Assembly (NCBI RefSeq): GCF_005403045.1
Contig: NZ_BJCL01000003.1
Span: 496,001-560,000, forward strand
Length of the DNA stretch: 64,000 nucleotides
From: Pseudaquabacterium pictum
GTDB lineage: Bacteria; Pseudomonadota; Gammaproteobacteria; Burkholderiales; Burkholderiaceae_C
Reading direction: 5' to 3'
Positions 33,647 through 42,034 of the stretch are shown in pieces (position 1 is the stretch's first letter; every line of letters starts with the position of its first letter). The translations under genes were made by a program, and so were the position numbers. Below the pieces are notes generated by a model. The model did no database searches. It was not told where the DNA came from and saw only the letters and a program-made list of their open reading frames with translations.

Positions 33647-34465
33647 TCAGTGTGGCAGCAGACTGCCCAGACGTTCGGCCACCGCCTGCAACAGCGGCAG
33701 GTAGCGCCGCTGCATCTCGGCCGCCGACTGCTGCTGTGGCCGGCTGCTCACATTGATGGCCGCCACCACCCGGCCGGCGTGGTCGCGCAGCGGCACGGCC
33801 AGCGACATCAGGCCCAGTTCCAGTTCCTCGTTGACCAGCGCCCAGCCCTGGCGGCGCACCTGCGCCAAGGTGCGCAGCAGTTTGCCGGCGTCGATGGTCG
33901 TCTTCGGCGTCAGCGGCTGCAGGTCCATGGCTTGCACTCGGCGGGTGCGCTCGTCTTCGGCCAGGCTGGCTAGCAGCACCCGGCCCATCGATGTGCAGTG
34001 CGCTGGCAGCCGCGAGCCGATGCCCAGGTTGATCGACATGATCTTCTGCGCCGGCACCCGCACCATGTAGACGATCTGGTCGCCGTCGAGCACCGATGCC
34101 GACGTGGATTCGCGGGTCTGCTGGGTCAGTTCCTCCATCAGTGGCTGCGCCTGGTGCCACCAAGGCTGGGCGCTGAGATAGGCGAAGCCGAGTTCCAGCA
34201 CCTTGGGTGTCAGGCGGAATTGGCGGCCGTCCTGCTCGACATAGCCCAGCGTCTGCAAGGTCAGCAGAATGCGGCGCGCGCCGGCGCGGGTCAGTCCCAC
34301 GCGCTCGGCGGTCTCGCTGAGGGTCTGCGCCGGCGCCTCCGCGCCGAAGCTGCGCAGCACCTCCAGCCCCCGGGCGAAGGACTGGACGTAGCCGTCGCCA
34401 GGCTTCAGTGGGTCCGTCGCGGGCGGGGCGGGATCTTGGTCGTGATCGTGGTCGAACTTGGGCAT
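33647..34465 (-). CDS. pcaR: IclR-type regulator of the 3-oxoadipate genes (PcaR-like)
   Basis: A 272-residue IclR-family protein. After an acidic N terminus (DHDHDQDP) comes the winged helix-turn-helix (YVQSFARGLEVLRSF, LSETAERVGLTRAGARRILLTLQTLGYV) and the IclR effector domain with SINLGIGSRLPAHCTSMGRVLLA and a final AINVSSRP block, all typical of the PcaR/PcaU/PobR group. It is divergent from pcaIJFD, which it should control in response to 3-oxoadipate or a related acid (established for PcaR, inferred here). GGAGG lies ahead of ATG 34463-34465. Confidence 0.93.
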   Translation of the reverse strand: MPKFDHDHDQDPAPPATDPLKPGDGYVQSFARGLEVLRSFGAEAPAQTLSETAERVGLTRAGARRILLTLQTLGYVEQDGRQFRLTPKVLELGFAYLSAQPWWHQAQPLMEELTQQTRESTSASVLDGDQIVYMVRVPAQKIMSINLGIGSRLPAHCTSMGRVLLASLAEDERTRRVQAMDLQPLTPKTTIDAGKLLRTLAQVRRQGWALVNEELELGLMSLAVPLRDHAGRVVAAINVSSRPQQQSAAEMQRRYLPLLQAVAERLGSLLPH

Positions 34466-34551
34466 CGGGCCTCCGTCTGCAGCGCGCTGCTGCACATCTG
34501 CCACCTTGACAGCGGGCGGTGAGGTGCTTAGGCTGCGCACCTCATGAATTC

Positions 34552-34577
34552 TATACACGAACACATGTTCGTATATA
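34552..34577. promoter_or_regulatory. Candidate PcaR operator between pcaR and pcaI
   Basis: A long symmetric element: TATA at 34552-34555, ACGAACA-CA-TGTTCGT at 34557-34572 (perfect 7-2-7 dyad), TATA at 34574-34577. Its right half also begins an overlapping imperfect dyad GTTCGTATATAGAAC, close to the GTTCG-type operators of IclR regulators of this group. It is central to the divergent promoter region of pcaR and pcaI. Confidence 0.7.
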
Positions 34578-34652
34578 GAACAAACTACAACTTGGCGGTA
34601 GCGTGGGGACAGCGCGCCTGCCGTCCACCCCGCACTGTCCGCAGGCTCCTCC

Positions 34653-35354
34653 ATGATCGACAAGACCCTTGCCTCCGCCGCGGCTGCGCTGGCCGATGTG
34701 CGCGACGGCGCCACTGTGATGATCGGTGGCTTCGGCACCGCCGGGCTACCCCACGAACTGATCGACGCGCTGATCGACACCGGCGCACGCGACCTGGTAG
34801 TCGTCAACAACAACGCGGGTAACGGCGACACCGGGCTGGCCCGGTTGCTGGCGCTCAAGCGCGTGCGCAAGATGATCTGCTCGTTCCCGCGCCAGGCCGA
34901 CAGCCACCACTTTGACGCGCTGTACCGCGCCGGGCAGATCGAACTCGAACTGGTGCCGCAGGGCAACCTGGCTGAGCGCATCCGCGCCGCAGGCGCCGGC
35001 ATCGGTGGCTTCTTCACGCCCACCGGCTACGGCACCACATTGGCCAAGGGCAAGGAGACCCGCCTGATCGACGGACGCGGCTTCGTGCTCGAGTCGCCCA
35101 TCCATGGTGACTTCGCGCTGATTCGGGCCGAGAAGGGCGACCGCTGGGGCAACCTGACCTACCGCATGACGGCGCGCAACTTCGGACCGGTGATGGCGAT
35201 GGCGGCCAAGGTCACTGTCGCCACCGTGCACGAGGTCGTCGAACTCGGCGCGCTCGATCCGGAGAGCGTGGTCACGCCCGGCCTGTTCGTGCAGCGCCTC
35301 GTGCGGGTCGATCGGGTCGCCACCACCGCCGGCGGCTTCAAGCAGGCCGCCTGA
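34653..35354 (+). CDS. pcaI: 3-Oxoadipate CoA-transferase, subunit A
   Basis: A 233-residue alpha subunit of a family I CoA-transferase. It starts MIDKTLASAAAALADVRDGA and shows MIGGFGTAGLPHELIDAL, NNNAGNGDTGLARLL and GGFFTPTGYGTTLAKGKE, all typical of PcaI. With PcaJ it transfers CoA from succinyl-CoA to 3-oxoadipate. First gene of pcaIJFD, with CAGGCTCC just upstream rather than a strong ribosome-binding site. pcaJ follows after 14 bases. Confidence 0.95.
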   Translation: MIDKTLASAAAALADVRDGATVMIGGFGTAGLPHELIDALIDTGARDLVVVNNNAGNGDTGLARLLALKRVRKMICSFPRQADSHHFDALYRAGQIELELVPQGNLAERIRAAGAGIGGFFTPTGYGTTLAKGKETRLIDGRGFVLESPIHGDFALIRAEKGDRWGNLTYRMTARNFGPVMAMAAKVTVATVHEVVELGALDPESVVTPGLFVQRLVRVDRVATTAGGFKQAA

Positions 35355-35368
35355 CCGAGGAGCACACC

Positions 35369-36043
35369 ATGAACGCACCGAATCCCTCGACCTTGGCTGG
35401 CGTCACCCGCTGGACCCGCGACCAGATCGCCCGCCGCGTGGCACAAGACATCCCCGACGGAGCTGTCGTCAACCTCGGTATCGGCCTGCCCACCGCGGTG
35501 GCCAACCACCTCGGCGCCGACAAGGAAGTGGTGTTGCACTCCGAGAACGGCGTGATCGGCATGGGCCCGGCGCCCGCATCCGGCGACGAGGACTATGACC
35601 TCATCAACGCTGGCAAGCAGCCGGTCACGCTGCTGCCCGGCGGTTGCTTCTTCCACCACGCCGACAGCTTCGCGATGATGCGCGGCGGCCACCTCGACAT
35701 CTGCGTGCTCGGCGCGTTTCAGGTGTCGGCTGCTGGCGACCTGGCCAACTGGCACACAGGGGCACCCGATGCCATCCCGGCGGTCGGCGGCGCGATGGAC
35801 CTGGCCATCGGTGCAAAGAAGACGCTGGTGATGATGGACTACCTGACCAAGGGCGGCGAGGCCAAGCTGGTGCCCGCCTGCACCTATCCGCTGACTGGCC
35901 TGGCCTGCGTGAGCCGCCTCTACAGCGACTTGGCGGTGATCGACCTGGCCGGCGGCCATGCCACCGTGGTCGACTTGGCTCCGGGACTGAGCCTGGACAC
36001 GCTGCAGTCACTCACCCCTGGCATCACGCTGCAAGCCGCGTGA
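35369..36043 (+). CDS. pcaJ: 3-Oxoadipate CoA-transferase, subunit B
   Basis: A 224-residue beta subunit of the same CoA-transferase. The catalytic glutamate is Glu59 in HSENGVIGMGP, preceded by VNLGIGLPTAVANHL. The later block GGAMDLAIGAKKTLVMMDY and the C-terminal VVDLAPGLS are conserved. GAGGAGCACACC leads into ATG 35369. pcaF follows 26 bases later. Confidence 0.96.
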   Translation: MNAPNPSTLAGVTRWTRDQIARRVAQDIPDGAVVNLGIGLPTAVANHLGADKEVVLHSENGVIGMGPAPASGDEDYDLINAGKQPVTLLPGGCFFHHADSFAMMRGGHLDICVLGAFQVSAAGDLANWHTGAPDAIPAVGGAMDLAIGAKKTLVMMDYLTKGGEAKLVPACTYPLTGLACVSRLYSDLAVIDLAGGHATVVDLAPGLSLDTLQSLTPGITLQAA

Positions 36044-36069
36044 GCCAGCACCTATTTCCTGGAGACCCC

Positions 36070-37275
36070 ATGACCCGACACGCTTTCATCTGCGATGCCC
36101 TGCGCACGCCCTTCGGCCGCTATGGCGGCAGCCTCTCGTCGGTGCGTACCGACGATCTCGGCGCCGTGCCGCTGCGTGCCTTGGACTCGCGCCATGCATC
36201 GCTCGACTGGGAGGCCGTCAGCGACGTGATTTACGGCTGCGCCAACCAGGCGGGGGAAGACAACCGCAACGTTGCCCGCATGGCGTTGCTGCTGGCCGGC
36301 CTGCCGCTGGGCCTGCCGGGCAGCACCGTCAACAGGCTGTGCGGATCGGGCATGGATGCCGTCGGCACGGCGGCCCGCGCGATCAAGGCCGGCGAAGCCG
36401 ACTTGATGGTGGCCGGCGGTGTCGAGAGCATGAGCCGTGCGCCGTTCGTGATACCCAAGGCCGAATCGGCCTTCAGCCGCAGCAATGCGATCCATGACAC
36501 CACCATCGGCTGGCGCTTCGTCAACAAGTTGATGAAGGAACAGTACGGCGTCGATGCGATGCCCGAAACGGCCGAGAACGTGGCGCAGCAGTTCGGCATC
36601 GAGCGCGCTGCCCAGGACCGCATGGCCCTGGCCAGCCAGATGAAGGCGGTGGCGGCACAGGAGGCGGGCTGGTTTGACGCGGAGATCACGCCGGTGACCG
36701 TGGCCCAGAAGAAGGGCGACGCGCTCGTGGTGTCGAAGGACGAACATCCGCGGCAGACCAGCATCGACGCATTGGCGAAGCTGAAGGGAGTGGTGCGCCC
36801 TGATGGCAGCGTGACCGCTGGCAATGCCTCCGGTGTCAACGACGGCGCCTGTGCGCTGCTGCTGGCGTCGGAACAGGGCGCCGCCCGCCAGGGCCTGACG
36901 CCGCGTGCCCGTGTGGTCGGCATGGCCACGGCCGGCGTGGCGCCGCGCATCATGGGCATCGGCCCGGTGCCGGCCACGCGCAAGGTGCTGGCACTCACCG
37001 GCCTGTCGCTGGCACAGATGGATGTGATCGAGCTGAATGAGGCCTTTGCTGCCCAGGGCCTGGCGGTGATGCGCGAGCTGGGCCTGCCCGACGACGATCC
37101 GCGTGTGAACCCGTGGGGCGGCGCCATCGCACTGGGCCATCCGCTGGGCGCCAGCGGTGCGCGGCTGGTGACCACTGCAGTGAACCAGTTGCACCGCAAT
37201 GGCGGCCGCTACGCGCTGTGCACGATGTGCGTCGGCGTAGGGCAGGGCATCGCGATCGTGCTGGAGCGGGTGTGA
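36070..37275 (+). CDS. pcaF: 3-Oxoadipyl-CoA thiolase
   Basis: A 401-residue thiolase that splits 3-oxoadipyl-CoA into succinyl-CoA and acetyl-CoA. The nucleophile is Cys91 (NRLCGSGMDAV), with His357 (GHPLGASG) and Cys387 (TMCVGVGQG). The block VIPKAESAFSRS and the RRLALCTMC-type ending match PcaF/PaaJ rather than biosynthetic thiolases. GGAGACCCC leads into ATG 36070. Its stop overlaps the pcaD start by one base (TGATG), so pcaD is translationally coupled. Confidence 0.95.
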   Translation: MTRHAFICDALRTPFGRYGGSLSSVRTDDLGAVPLRALDSRHASLDWEAVSDVIYGCANQAGEDNRNVARMALLLAGLPLGLPGSTVNRLCGSGMDAVGTAARAIKAGEADLMVAGGVESMSRAPFVIPKAESAFSRSNAIHDTTIGWRFVNKLMKEQYGVDAMPETAENVAQQFGIERAAQDRMALASQMKAVAAQEAGWFDAEITPVTVAQKKGDALVVSKDEHPRQTSIDALAKLKGVVRPDGSVTAGNASGVNDGACALLLASEQGAARQGLTPRARVVGMATAGVAPRIMGIGPVPATRKVLALTGLSLAQMDVIELNEAFAAQGLAVMRELGLPDDDPRVNPWGGAIALGHPLGASGARLVTTAVNQLHRNGGRYALCTMCVGVGQGIAIVLERV

Positions 37276-38117
37276 TGGCCGGCACCGCGCACCAATCTGC
37301 CGCGCACCCCCGGCTGACCTCCAGCGCGCCGCGCCTGCGCCACGATGTGCAGGGCCCGCTGGACGGCGGTGCAGCGCGCCTGACCTTGGTGCTGTCGCAT
37401 GCCCTGGGCTGCGACATGACGATGTGGGATGACTTGGCCGCCCACCTGGCGCAGCATGCCCGTGTCGTGCGCTATGACCAGCGCGGCCACGGCGGCAGCG
37501 AAGCGCCGGTCGGCCCGTACACGATGGCGGACCTCGCCGACGACGCCGCACGGTTGATCGACGAGCTGGCGCTGGGCCCGGTGGTGTGGATCGGCCTGTC
37601 GATGGGCGGCATGATCGGTCAGGAACTGGCGCTGCGCCATCCGGGCAAGGTGCGCGCGCTGGTGCTGGCCAACACCACCTCGGGCTACCCGGCCGAGGCC
37701 CAGGCCGGCTGGGCGCAGCGCATTGCCGGCATCACGCAAGGCGGGCTGGAGAGCATTGTCGACGGTGCGCTGCAGCGCTGGTTCCATGCCGGCTTCCACG
37801 CCGAACAACCACAGAAGCTGGCGCACTGGCGCGCCCGGGTGCTGCGCTGTAGTGCCGCCGGCTACATCGCCTGCTGCCATGCGATCGCCAGCATCGACAC
37901 CACCGCGCGCTTGCCAAGCATCACCTTGCCGACGCTGGTGATCGCCGGCGCGCTGGACCTGGGTACGCCGCCAGAGATGGCTCGCACCATCGCGCACGCC
38001 ATCCCCGGCGCCCGCCTCGTGGTGTTGCCCGATGCGTCGCACCTGAGCGTGCTGGAGCAGCCGCAGGCCTTCCGCGACGCGCTGGACGACTGGTTGCGCA
38101 GCGCGCTGCCGGCTTGA
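37275..38117 (+). CDS. pcaD: 3-Oxoadipate enol-lactonase
   Basis: A 280-residue alpha/beta hydrolase that opens 3-oxoadipate enol-lactone, the product of CatC, to 3-oxoadipate. The triad is Ser109 (GLSMGGMIGQE), Asp228 (AGALDLGTPP) and His256 (PDASHLSV). The strand YDQRGHGGSEAP and the cap region are as in PcaD. The N terminus is about 20 residues longer than usual. The start overlaps the pcaF stop. It links the cat genes downstream to pcaIJF. Confidence 0.93.
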   Translation: MAGTAHQSAAHPRLTSSAPRLRHDVQGPLDGGAARLTLVLSHALGCDMTMWDDLAAHLAQHARVVRYDQRGHGGSEAPVGPYTMADLADDAARLIDELALGPVVWIGLSMGGMIGQELALRHPGKVRALVLANTTSGYPAEAQAGWAQRIAGITQGGLESIVDGALQRWFHAGFHAEQPQKLAHWRARVLRCSAAGYIACCHAIASIDTTARLPSITLPTLVIAGALDLGTPPEMARTIAHAIPGARLVVLPDASHLSVLEQPQAFRDALDDWLRSALPA

Positions 38118-38190
38118 GCTCGCGCTGGCTGCCCGCTGGCCACGCCCACTACGTGCAGGCGTTTCCACATCCCCACCTAGTGCAATCGCC

Positions 38191-39393
38191 ATGCTCCGAC
38201 GCGACTGGTCCGTCTCCGCCATCACCGCCGGCTTCCTGGCCGTGCTGATCTCGTATGCCGGTCCGTTGCTGATCTTCTTCCAGGCTGGTCGCGCCGCTGG
38301 TGCGGGGCCGGAACTGATGGCGTCATGGGTGTGGGCCATTTCGATGGGTGCAGCGGTCTCCGGCATCGTGCTGAGCTGGTGGCTGAAGGTGCCGGTGGTC
38401 ACCGCCTGGTCGGCGCCCGGCACGGCGCTGCTGATCACCTTGTTCCCCGGGCTGTCGCTGGCCGAGGCCGTGGGGGCGTACATCACGGCTGCGGTGCTCA
38501 TCTTGCTGGTGGGCCTGAGCGGCGGCTTCGACTGGCTGATGCGACGCATACCGCGAGGCATCTGCGCCGGCATGATGGCCGGCATCCTGTTCCAGTTCGG
38601 CGCCGGCGCCTTCAAGGCGGTGCAGGCGATGCCGCTGCCCACGCTGTGCATGGTGGCCGGCTGGCTGGTGGCGCGGCGCTTCTGGCCGCGCGACCACCTG
38701 CTGATCGTGCTGGCGCTGGGCCTGGCACTGGCCGCCGGCAGCGGAGGTGTCGACTGGAGCGTGTTGCAGCTGGAGTTCTCGCGCCCGGTCTTCACCGCAC
38801 CCGCGTGGAGCTGGGCCTCGACGCTGAGCCTGGCGTTGCCGCTGGCGGTGGTCAGCCTGGCCGGCCAGTTCCTGCCCGGCATGGCCATCCTGCGCGGCGC
38901 GGGCTACACCACGCCGGCGCGGCCGGTGCTGGTGGCCACCGGCCTGGCGTCGCTGTGCACCGCGCCGTTCGGTGGCATCACCACCGTGCTGGCCGCGATC
39001 ACGGCAGCACTCTGCACCGGTCGCGATGCGCACTCCGACCCGGCGCGCCGCTACGTGGCCGGCATCGCCAGCGGCTCCTTCTTCCTCTTGGGCGGTTGCC
39101 TGGCCGGCAGCATCATCGGTCTGTTCACCGTGCTGCCCGCACCCTTCGTTGCGGTGCTGGCGGGGCTCGCGCTGGTCGGTGCGATCACCGCCAACGTGCA
39201 AGCGGCGGTCAGCGACCCGGCCGACCGCGACGCGGCGATGGTCACCTTTCTCGTCACCGCCAGCGGCATGGGCCTGTGGGGCCTGGGGTCGGCGTTTTGG
39301 GGCGTGGTGATCGGTGGCGGCGCCCATGCGGTGCTGGGCTGGCGGCGACCGACCGCCGCAACGGCCGCAGCCGCCGACGCCGCGGCGCGTTAG
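38191..39393 (+). CDS. benE: Benzoate transporter BenE
   Basis: A 400-residue inner-membrane protein of the BenE family (benzoate:H+ symport), with about 11-12 hydrophobic segments. Typical parts are VPVVTAWSAPGTALLIT, IPRGICAGMMAGILFQFG, CTAPFGGITTVLAAITAALCTGRDAHSDPARRY and AVLAGLALVGAITANV. It sits 73 bases behind pcaD. Its TAG stop interlocks with the TAA stop of the convergent benM gene (39390-39393), so no terminator separates them. A second benzoate carrier, BenK, is encoded at 46931. Confidence 0.94.
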   Translation: MLRRDWSVSAITAGFLAVLISYAGPLLIFFQAGRAAGAGPELMASWVWAISMGAAVSGIVLSWWLKVPVVTAWSAPGTALLITLFPGLSLAEAVGAYITAAVLILLVGLSGGFDWLMRRIPRGICAGMMAGILFQFGAGAFKAVQAMPLPTLCMVAGWLVARRFWPRDHLLIVLALGLALAAGSGGVDWSVLQLEFSRPVFTAPAWSWASTLSLALPLAVVSLAGQFLPGMAILRGAGYTTPARPVLVATGLASLCTAPFGGITTVLAAITAALCTGRDAHSDPARRYVAGIASGSFFLLGGCLAGSIIGLFTVLPAPFVAVLAGLALVGAITANVQAAVSDPADRDAAMVTFLVTASGMGLWGLGSAFWGVVIGGGAHAVLGWRRPTAATAAAADAAAR

Positions 39394-40358
39394 AACGACA
39401 GGTCCGCGTTCGGACCGCCGCCCAGGCCCACCGACGCGGGTGTGCCGATGTCGGCCTGCTGCCGCGCCGCGGCATGCTCGGCGTAGATCCGGTCGATCAG
39501 CCCGCGCAGCAGCACGATGTCCTCGTTGCGGTCGTGCATCCGCGTGCTCATGATGATCGGCGACACAGCCTGCGGATCGCTCAGCGGGCGGTAGACCACC
39601 TCATCGGGCCGCAACCGGCTCACGCCGGTGGGCACCACGCACAGGCCCATGCCGGAGGCCACGAGGCCCAGCGCAGTTTGGATTTCCTGCACCTCGTGCA
39701 CCGCTGCGGGCTGCAAGCCTTGGTCGCGGAACAGCGACAACACCTGGTCGGCATAGCTGGGCCTGGGCTTTCGCGGGTAAACCAGAATATCGTAGCTCTC
39801 TAGTGCCGCGATAATAATAGGTTTGCCTGAAATTGCCAGGCTATGCTCAATAGGTATCGCCACCACCAGGCGTTCCTCGCGCAGCACCTCGCGCTGGATG
39901 CTGGGATCGTCCAGCCGCACGCGGCCGAATCCCACGTCGATGCGGCCCGCCTTCAGGGCCTCGGTCTGGTCCAGCGTCGACATCTCTTCCAGCGCGATCT
40001 CCACCTGCGGCAACTCGGCGCGGAACAACCGCACCAGGCGCGGCAGCGCGCCGTACATCGTCGACGCGACGAAGCCGATCACCAGCCGTCGCTCCATGCG
40101 GGCCACCCTGCGCGTGGCCCGGGCCGCCTGGGCGGCCTGTTCCAGCAAGCGCGTGGCGTGGCTGTAAAAAAAGCGCCCGGGCTCGGTCAGCTTCAGCGGG
40201 CGTGAGCCGCGTTCGAACAGCGGCGTCCCCAGTTCCTCTTCCAGATCCTGGATCTGCCGGCTCAGCGGCGGCTGCGAGATGTGCAGCCGCTCGGCCGCGC
40301 GGGTGAAGCTCTGCTCATCAGCCACGGCGACGAAGTAGCGCAGGTGTCGCAATTCCAT
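39390..40358 (-). CDS. benM: LysR-type activator of ben/cat genes (BenM/CatM family)
   Basis: A 322-residue LysR regulator with the HTH MELRHLRYFVAVADEQSFTRAAERLHISQPPLSRQ and the effector domain of the BenM/CatM/CatR group, which responds to cis,cis-muconate and, in BenM, benzoate. It is divergent from catB and a perfect BenM/CatM dyad lies four bases upstream of its start. Codons around 39785-39835 are AT-rich (ATA-ATT-ATT-ATC for isoleucines), unlike the rest. Whether it is the BenM or CatM type cannot be settled by eye. Confidence 0.9.
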   Translation of the reverse strand: MELRHLRYFVAVADEQSFTRAAERLHISQPPLSRQIQDLEEELGTPLFERGSRPLKLTEPGRFFYSHATRLLEQAAQAARATRRVARMERRLVIGFVASTMYGALPRLVRLFRAELPQVEIALEEMSTLDQTEALKAGRIDVGFGRVRLDDPSIQREVLREERLVVAIPIEHSLAISGKPIIIAALESYDILVYPRKPRPSYADQVLSLFRDQGLQPAAVHEVQEIQTALGLVASGMGLCVVPTGVSRLRPDEVVYRPLSDPQAVSPIIMSTRMHDRNEDIVLLRGLIDRIYAEHAAARQQADIGTPASVGLGGGPNADLSF

Positions 40359-40361
40359 TGC

Positions 40362-40376
40362 ATACCTTCAAAGTAT
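40362..40376. promoter_or_regulatory. BenM/CatM operator ATAC-N7-GTAT
   Basis: ATACCTTCAAAGTAT at 40362-40376 is an exact match to the ATAC-N7-GTAT recognition dyad of BenM and CatM. It lies just upstream of the benM start and about 155 bases from catB, serving autoregulation and activation of the cat-ben operon. Confidence 0.85.
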
Positions 40377-40529
40377 CGAATCAGTCTAAAAGCGTCTTGG
40401 ACGTGGCGCCAGCGAGTTTCTACGATTCGCTCCATTCCAGACCTCCGGAATCCCCGGCTCCCGGTCTTTCCGAACCCCCCGGCCCAACGGTCGACCACCC
40501 GAGCAGTCCAGCCTGCAAACCCTGCGCCC

Positions 40530-41657
40530 ATGACCTCCAAACTGGAAATCCTCTCGGTCGAGACCATCCTGGTCGACGTGCCCACCATCCGGCCGCACAA
40601 GCTGTCTGTCGCCACGATGAACCACCAGACGCTGGTGCTGGTGCGCATTGCCACCAGCGACGGCATCGTCGGCTGGGGCGAAGGCACCACCATCGGTGGC
40701 CTGGCCTATGGCGAGGAAAGCCCCGAGAGCATCAAGACCAACCTCGACACCTATGTCGCGCCACTGCTGAAGGGCCAGGACCCACGCGGCGTGGCCCGCC
40801 TGATGGCCACGGTGAGCGGCCGCATCCAGGGCAACCGGTTTGCCAAGTGCGCGCTGGAGACGGCGCTGTACGACAACCAGGCCCGGCGCCTGGGCGTGCC
40901 GTTGAGCGAACTCTTCGGCGGCCGGGTGCGCGACAGCATCCCGGTGGCCTGGACCCTGGCCAGCGGCGACACCCAGCGCGACATCGCCGAAGCCCAGCGC
41001 GTGCTGGAACTGCGCCGCCACAACATCTTCAAGCTGAAGATCGGCCTGCGCTCAGTGAAGGACGACGTGGCCCATGTGGCCGCGATCAAGCGCGCCCTGG
41101 GCGATGTGGCCAGCGTGCGCATCGACGCCAACCAGGCCTGGTCGGTGACCCAGGCGCTGGACGGCATGCGCCAGCTGGCCGATGCCGGCATCGATATGGT
41201 CGAGCAGCCCATCGTCGCCCGCGACAAGCTGGGACTGCAGCGCCTGACCCAGGCCAACATCATCCCGGTGATGGCCGACGAGGCGCTGCACGGCGCGCGC
41301 GATGCCTTCGAGGTGGCCAGCCTGGGCGCGGCCGACATCTTCGCGGTCAAGATCAACCAGTCGGGCGGGCTGCGCGGCGCGGCGCAGGTGGCGGGTATCG
41401 CCCAGGCCGCCAACATTGCGCTGTACGGCGGCACGATGCTCGAGGGCGCGGTGGGCACGATGGCCTCGGCCCAGCTGTTTGCCACCTTCCACGACCTGGC
41501 CTGGGGCACCGAGCTGTTTGGGCCGCTGCTGCTGACCGAGGAGATCCTCCGCGAGCCGCTGTTCTACCGCGACTACTCGCTGCAGATACCGGTCAAGCCG
41601 GGCCTCGGCATCGACATCGACGAAGAGAAGGTCGCGCGCCTGCGCCGCGACCGCTGA
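40530..41657 (+). CDS. catB: Muconate cycloisomerase
   Basis: A 375-residue enolase-superfamily enzyme converting cis,cis-muconate to muconolactone. The KxK pair Lys168/Lys170 (FKLKIG), Asp199 (RIDANQAW), the VEQP and ADEAL metal-ligand blocks and the lysine in AVKINQSGG are all present. It begins MTSKLEILSVETILVDVPTIRPHKLSVATM, as usual for CatB. No strong ribosome-binding site precedes ATG 40530. First gene of catBCA-benABCDK. Confidence 0.96.
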   Translation: MTSKLEILSVETILVDVPTIRPHKLSVATMNHQTLVLVRIATSDGIVGWGEGTTIGGLAYGEESPESIKTNLDTYVAPLLKGQDPRGVARLMATVSGRIQGNRFAKCALETALYDNQARRLGVPLSELFGGRVRDSIPVAWTLASGDTQRDIAEAQRVLELRRHNIFKLKIGLRSVKDDVAHVAAIKRALGDVASVRIDANQAWSVTQALDGMRQLADAGIDMVEQPIVARDKLGLQRLTQANIIPVMADEALHGARDAFEVASLGAADIFAVKINQSGGLRGAAQVAGIAQAANIALYGGTMLEGAVGTMASAQLFATFHDLAWGTELFGPLLLTEEILREPLFYRDYSLQIPVKPGLGIDIDEEKVARLRRDR

Positions 41658-41695
41658 GCCTGCGCCCCCTTCCCACACCCACAGAGGAGACACCC

Positions 41696-41986
41696 ATGCT
41701 GTTCCAGGTCCAGATGGACGTGCGCCTGCCGCACGACATGCCCGCCGAGCGCGCCGACGCGCTGAAGAAGACCGAGCGCGAGCGCGCCCAGGACCTGCAG
41801 CGCGCCGGCACCTGGCGCCACCTGTGGCGCGTGGCCGGCCGCTACGCCAATGTCAGTGTCTTCGACGTGGCCAGCGTCGACGAACTGCACCAGATCCTGT
41901 CGACGCTGCCGCTGTTCCCGTACATGCAGATCGCCGTGACGGCGCTGTGCCGCCATCCTTCGTCGATCCACGACGACGACCGCTGA
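41696..41986 (+). CDS. catC: Muconolactone delta-isomerase
   Basis: A 96-residue protein that isomerises muconolactone to 3-oxoadipate enol-lactone, forming decamers in known cases. It begins MLFQVQMDVRLPHDMP and contains the catalytic-type glutamate in ALKKTERERAQ, the block GTWRHLWRVAGRYANVSVFDV and LPLFPYMQIAVTAL. AGAGGAGACACCC precedes ATG 41696. catA follows after 48 bases. Confidence 0.96.
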   Translation: MLFQVQMDVRLPHDMPAERADALKKTERERAQDLQRAGTWRHLWRVAGRYANVSVFDVASVDELHQILSTLPLFPYMQIAVTALCRHPSSIHDDDR

Positions 41987-42034
41987 TTGCCCACTTACCC
42001 CTTTCTTCACCCACATCCTACCGAGGAGACAACC

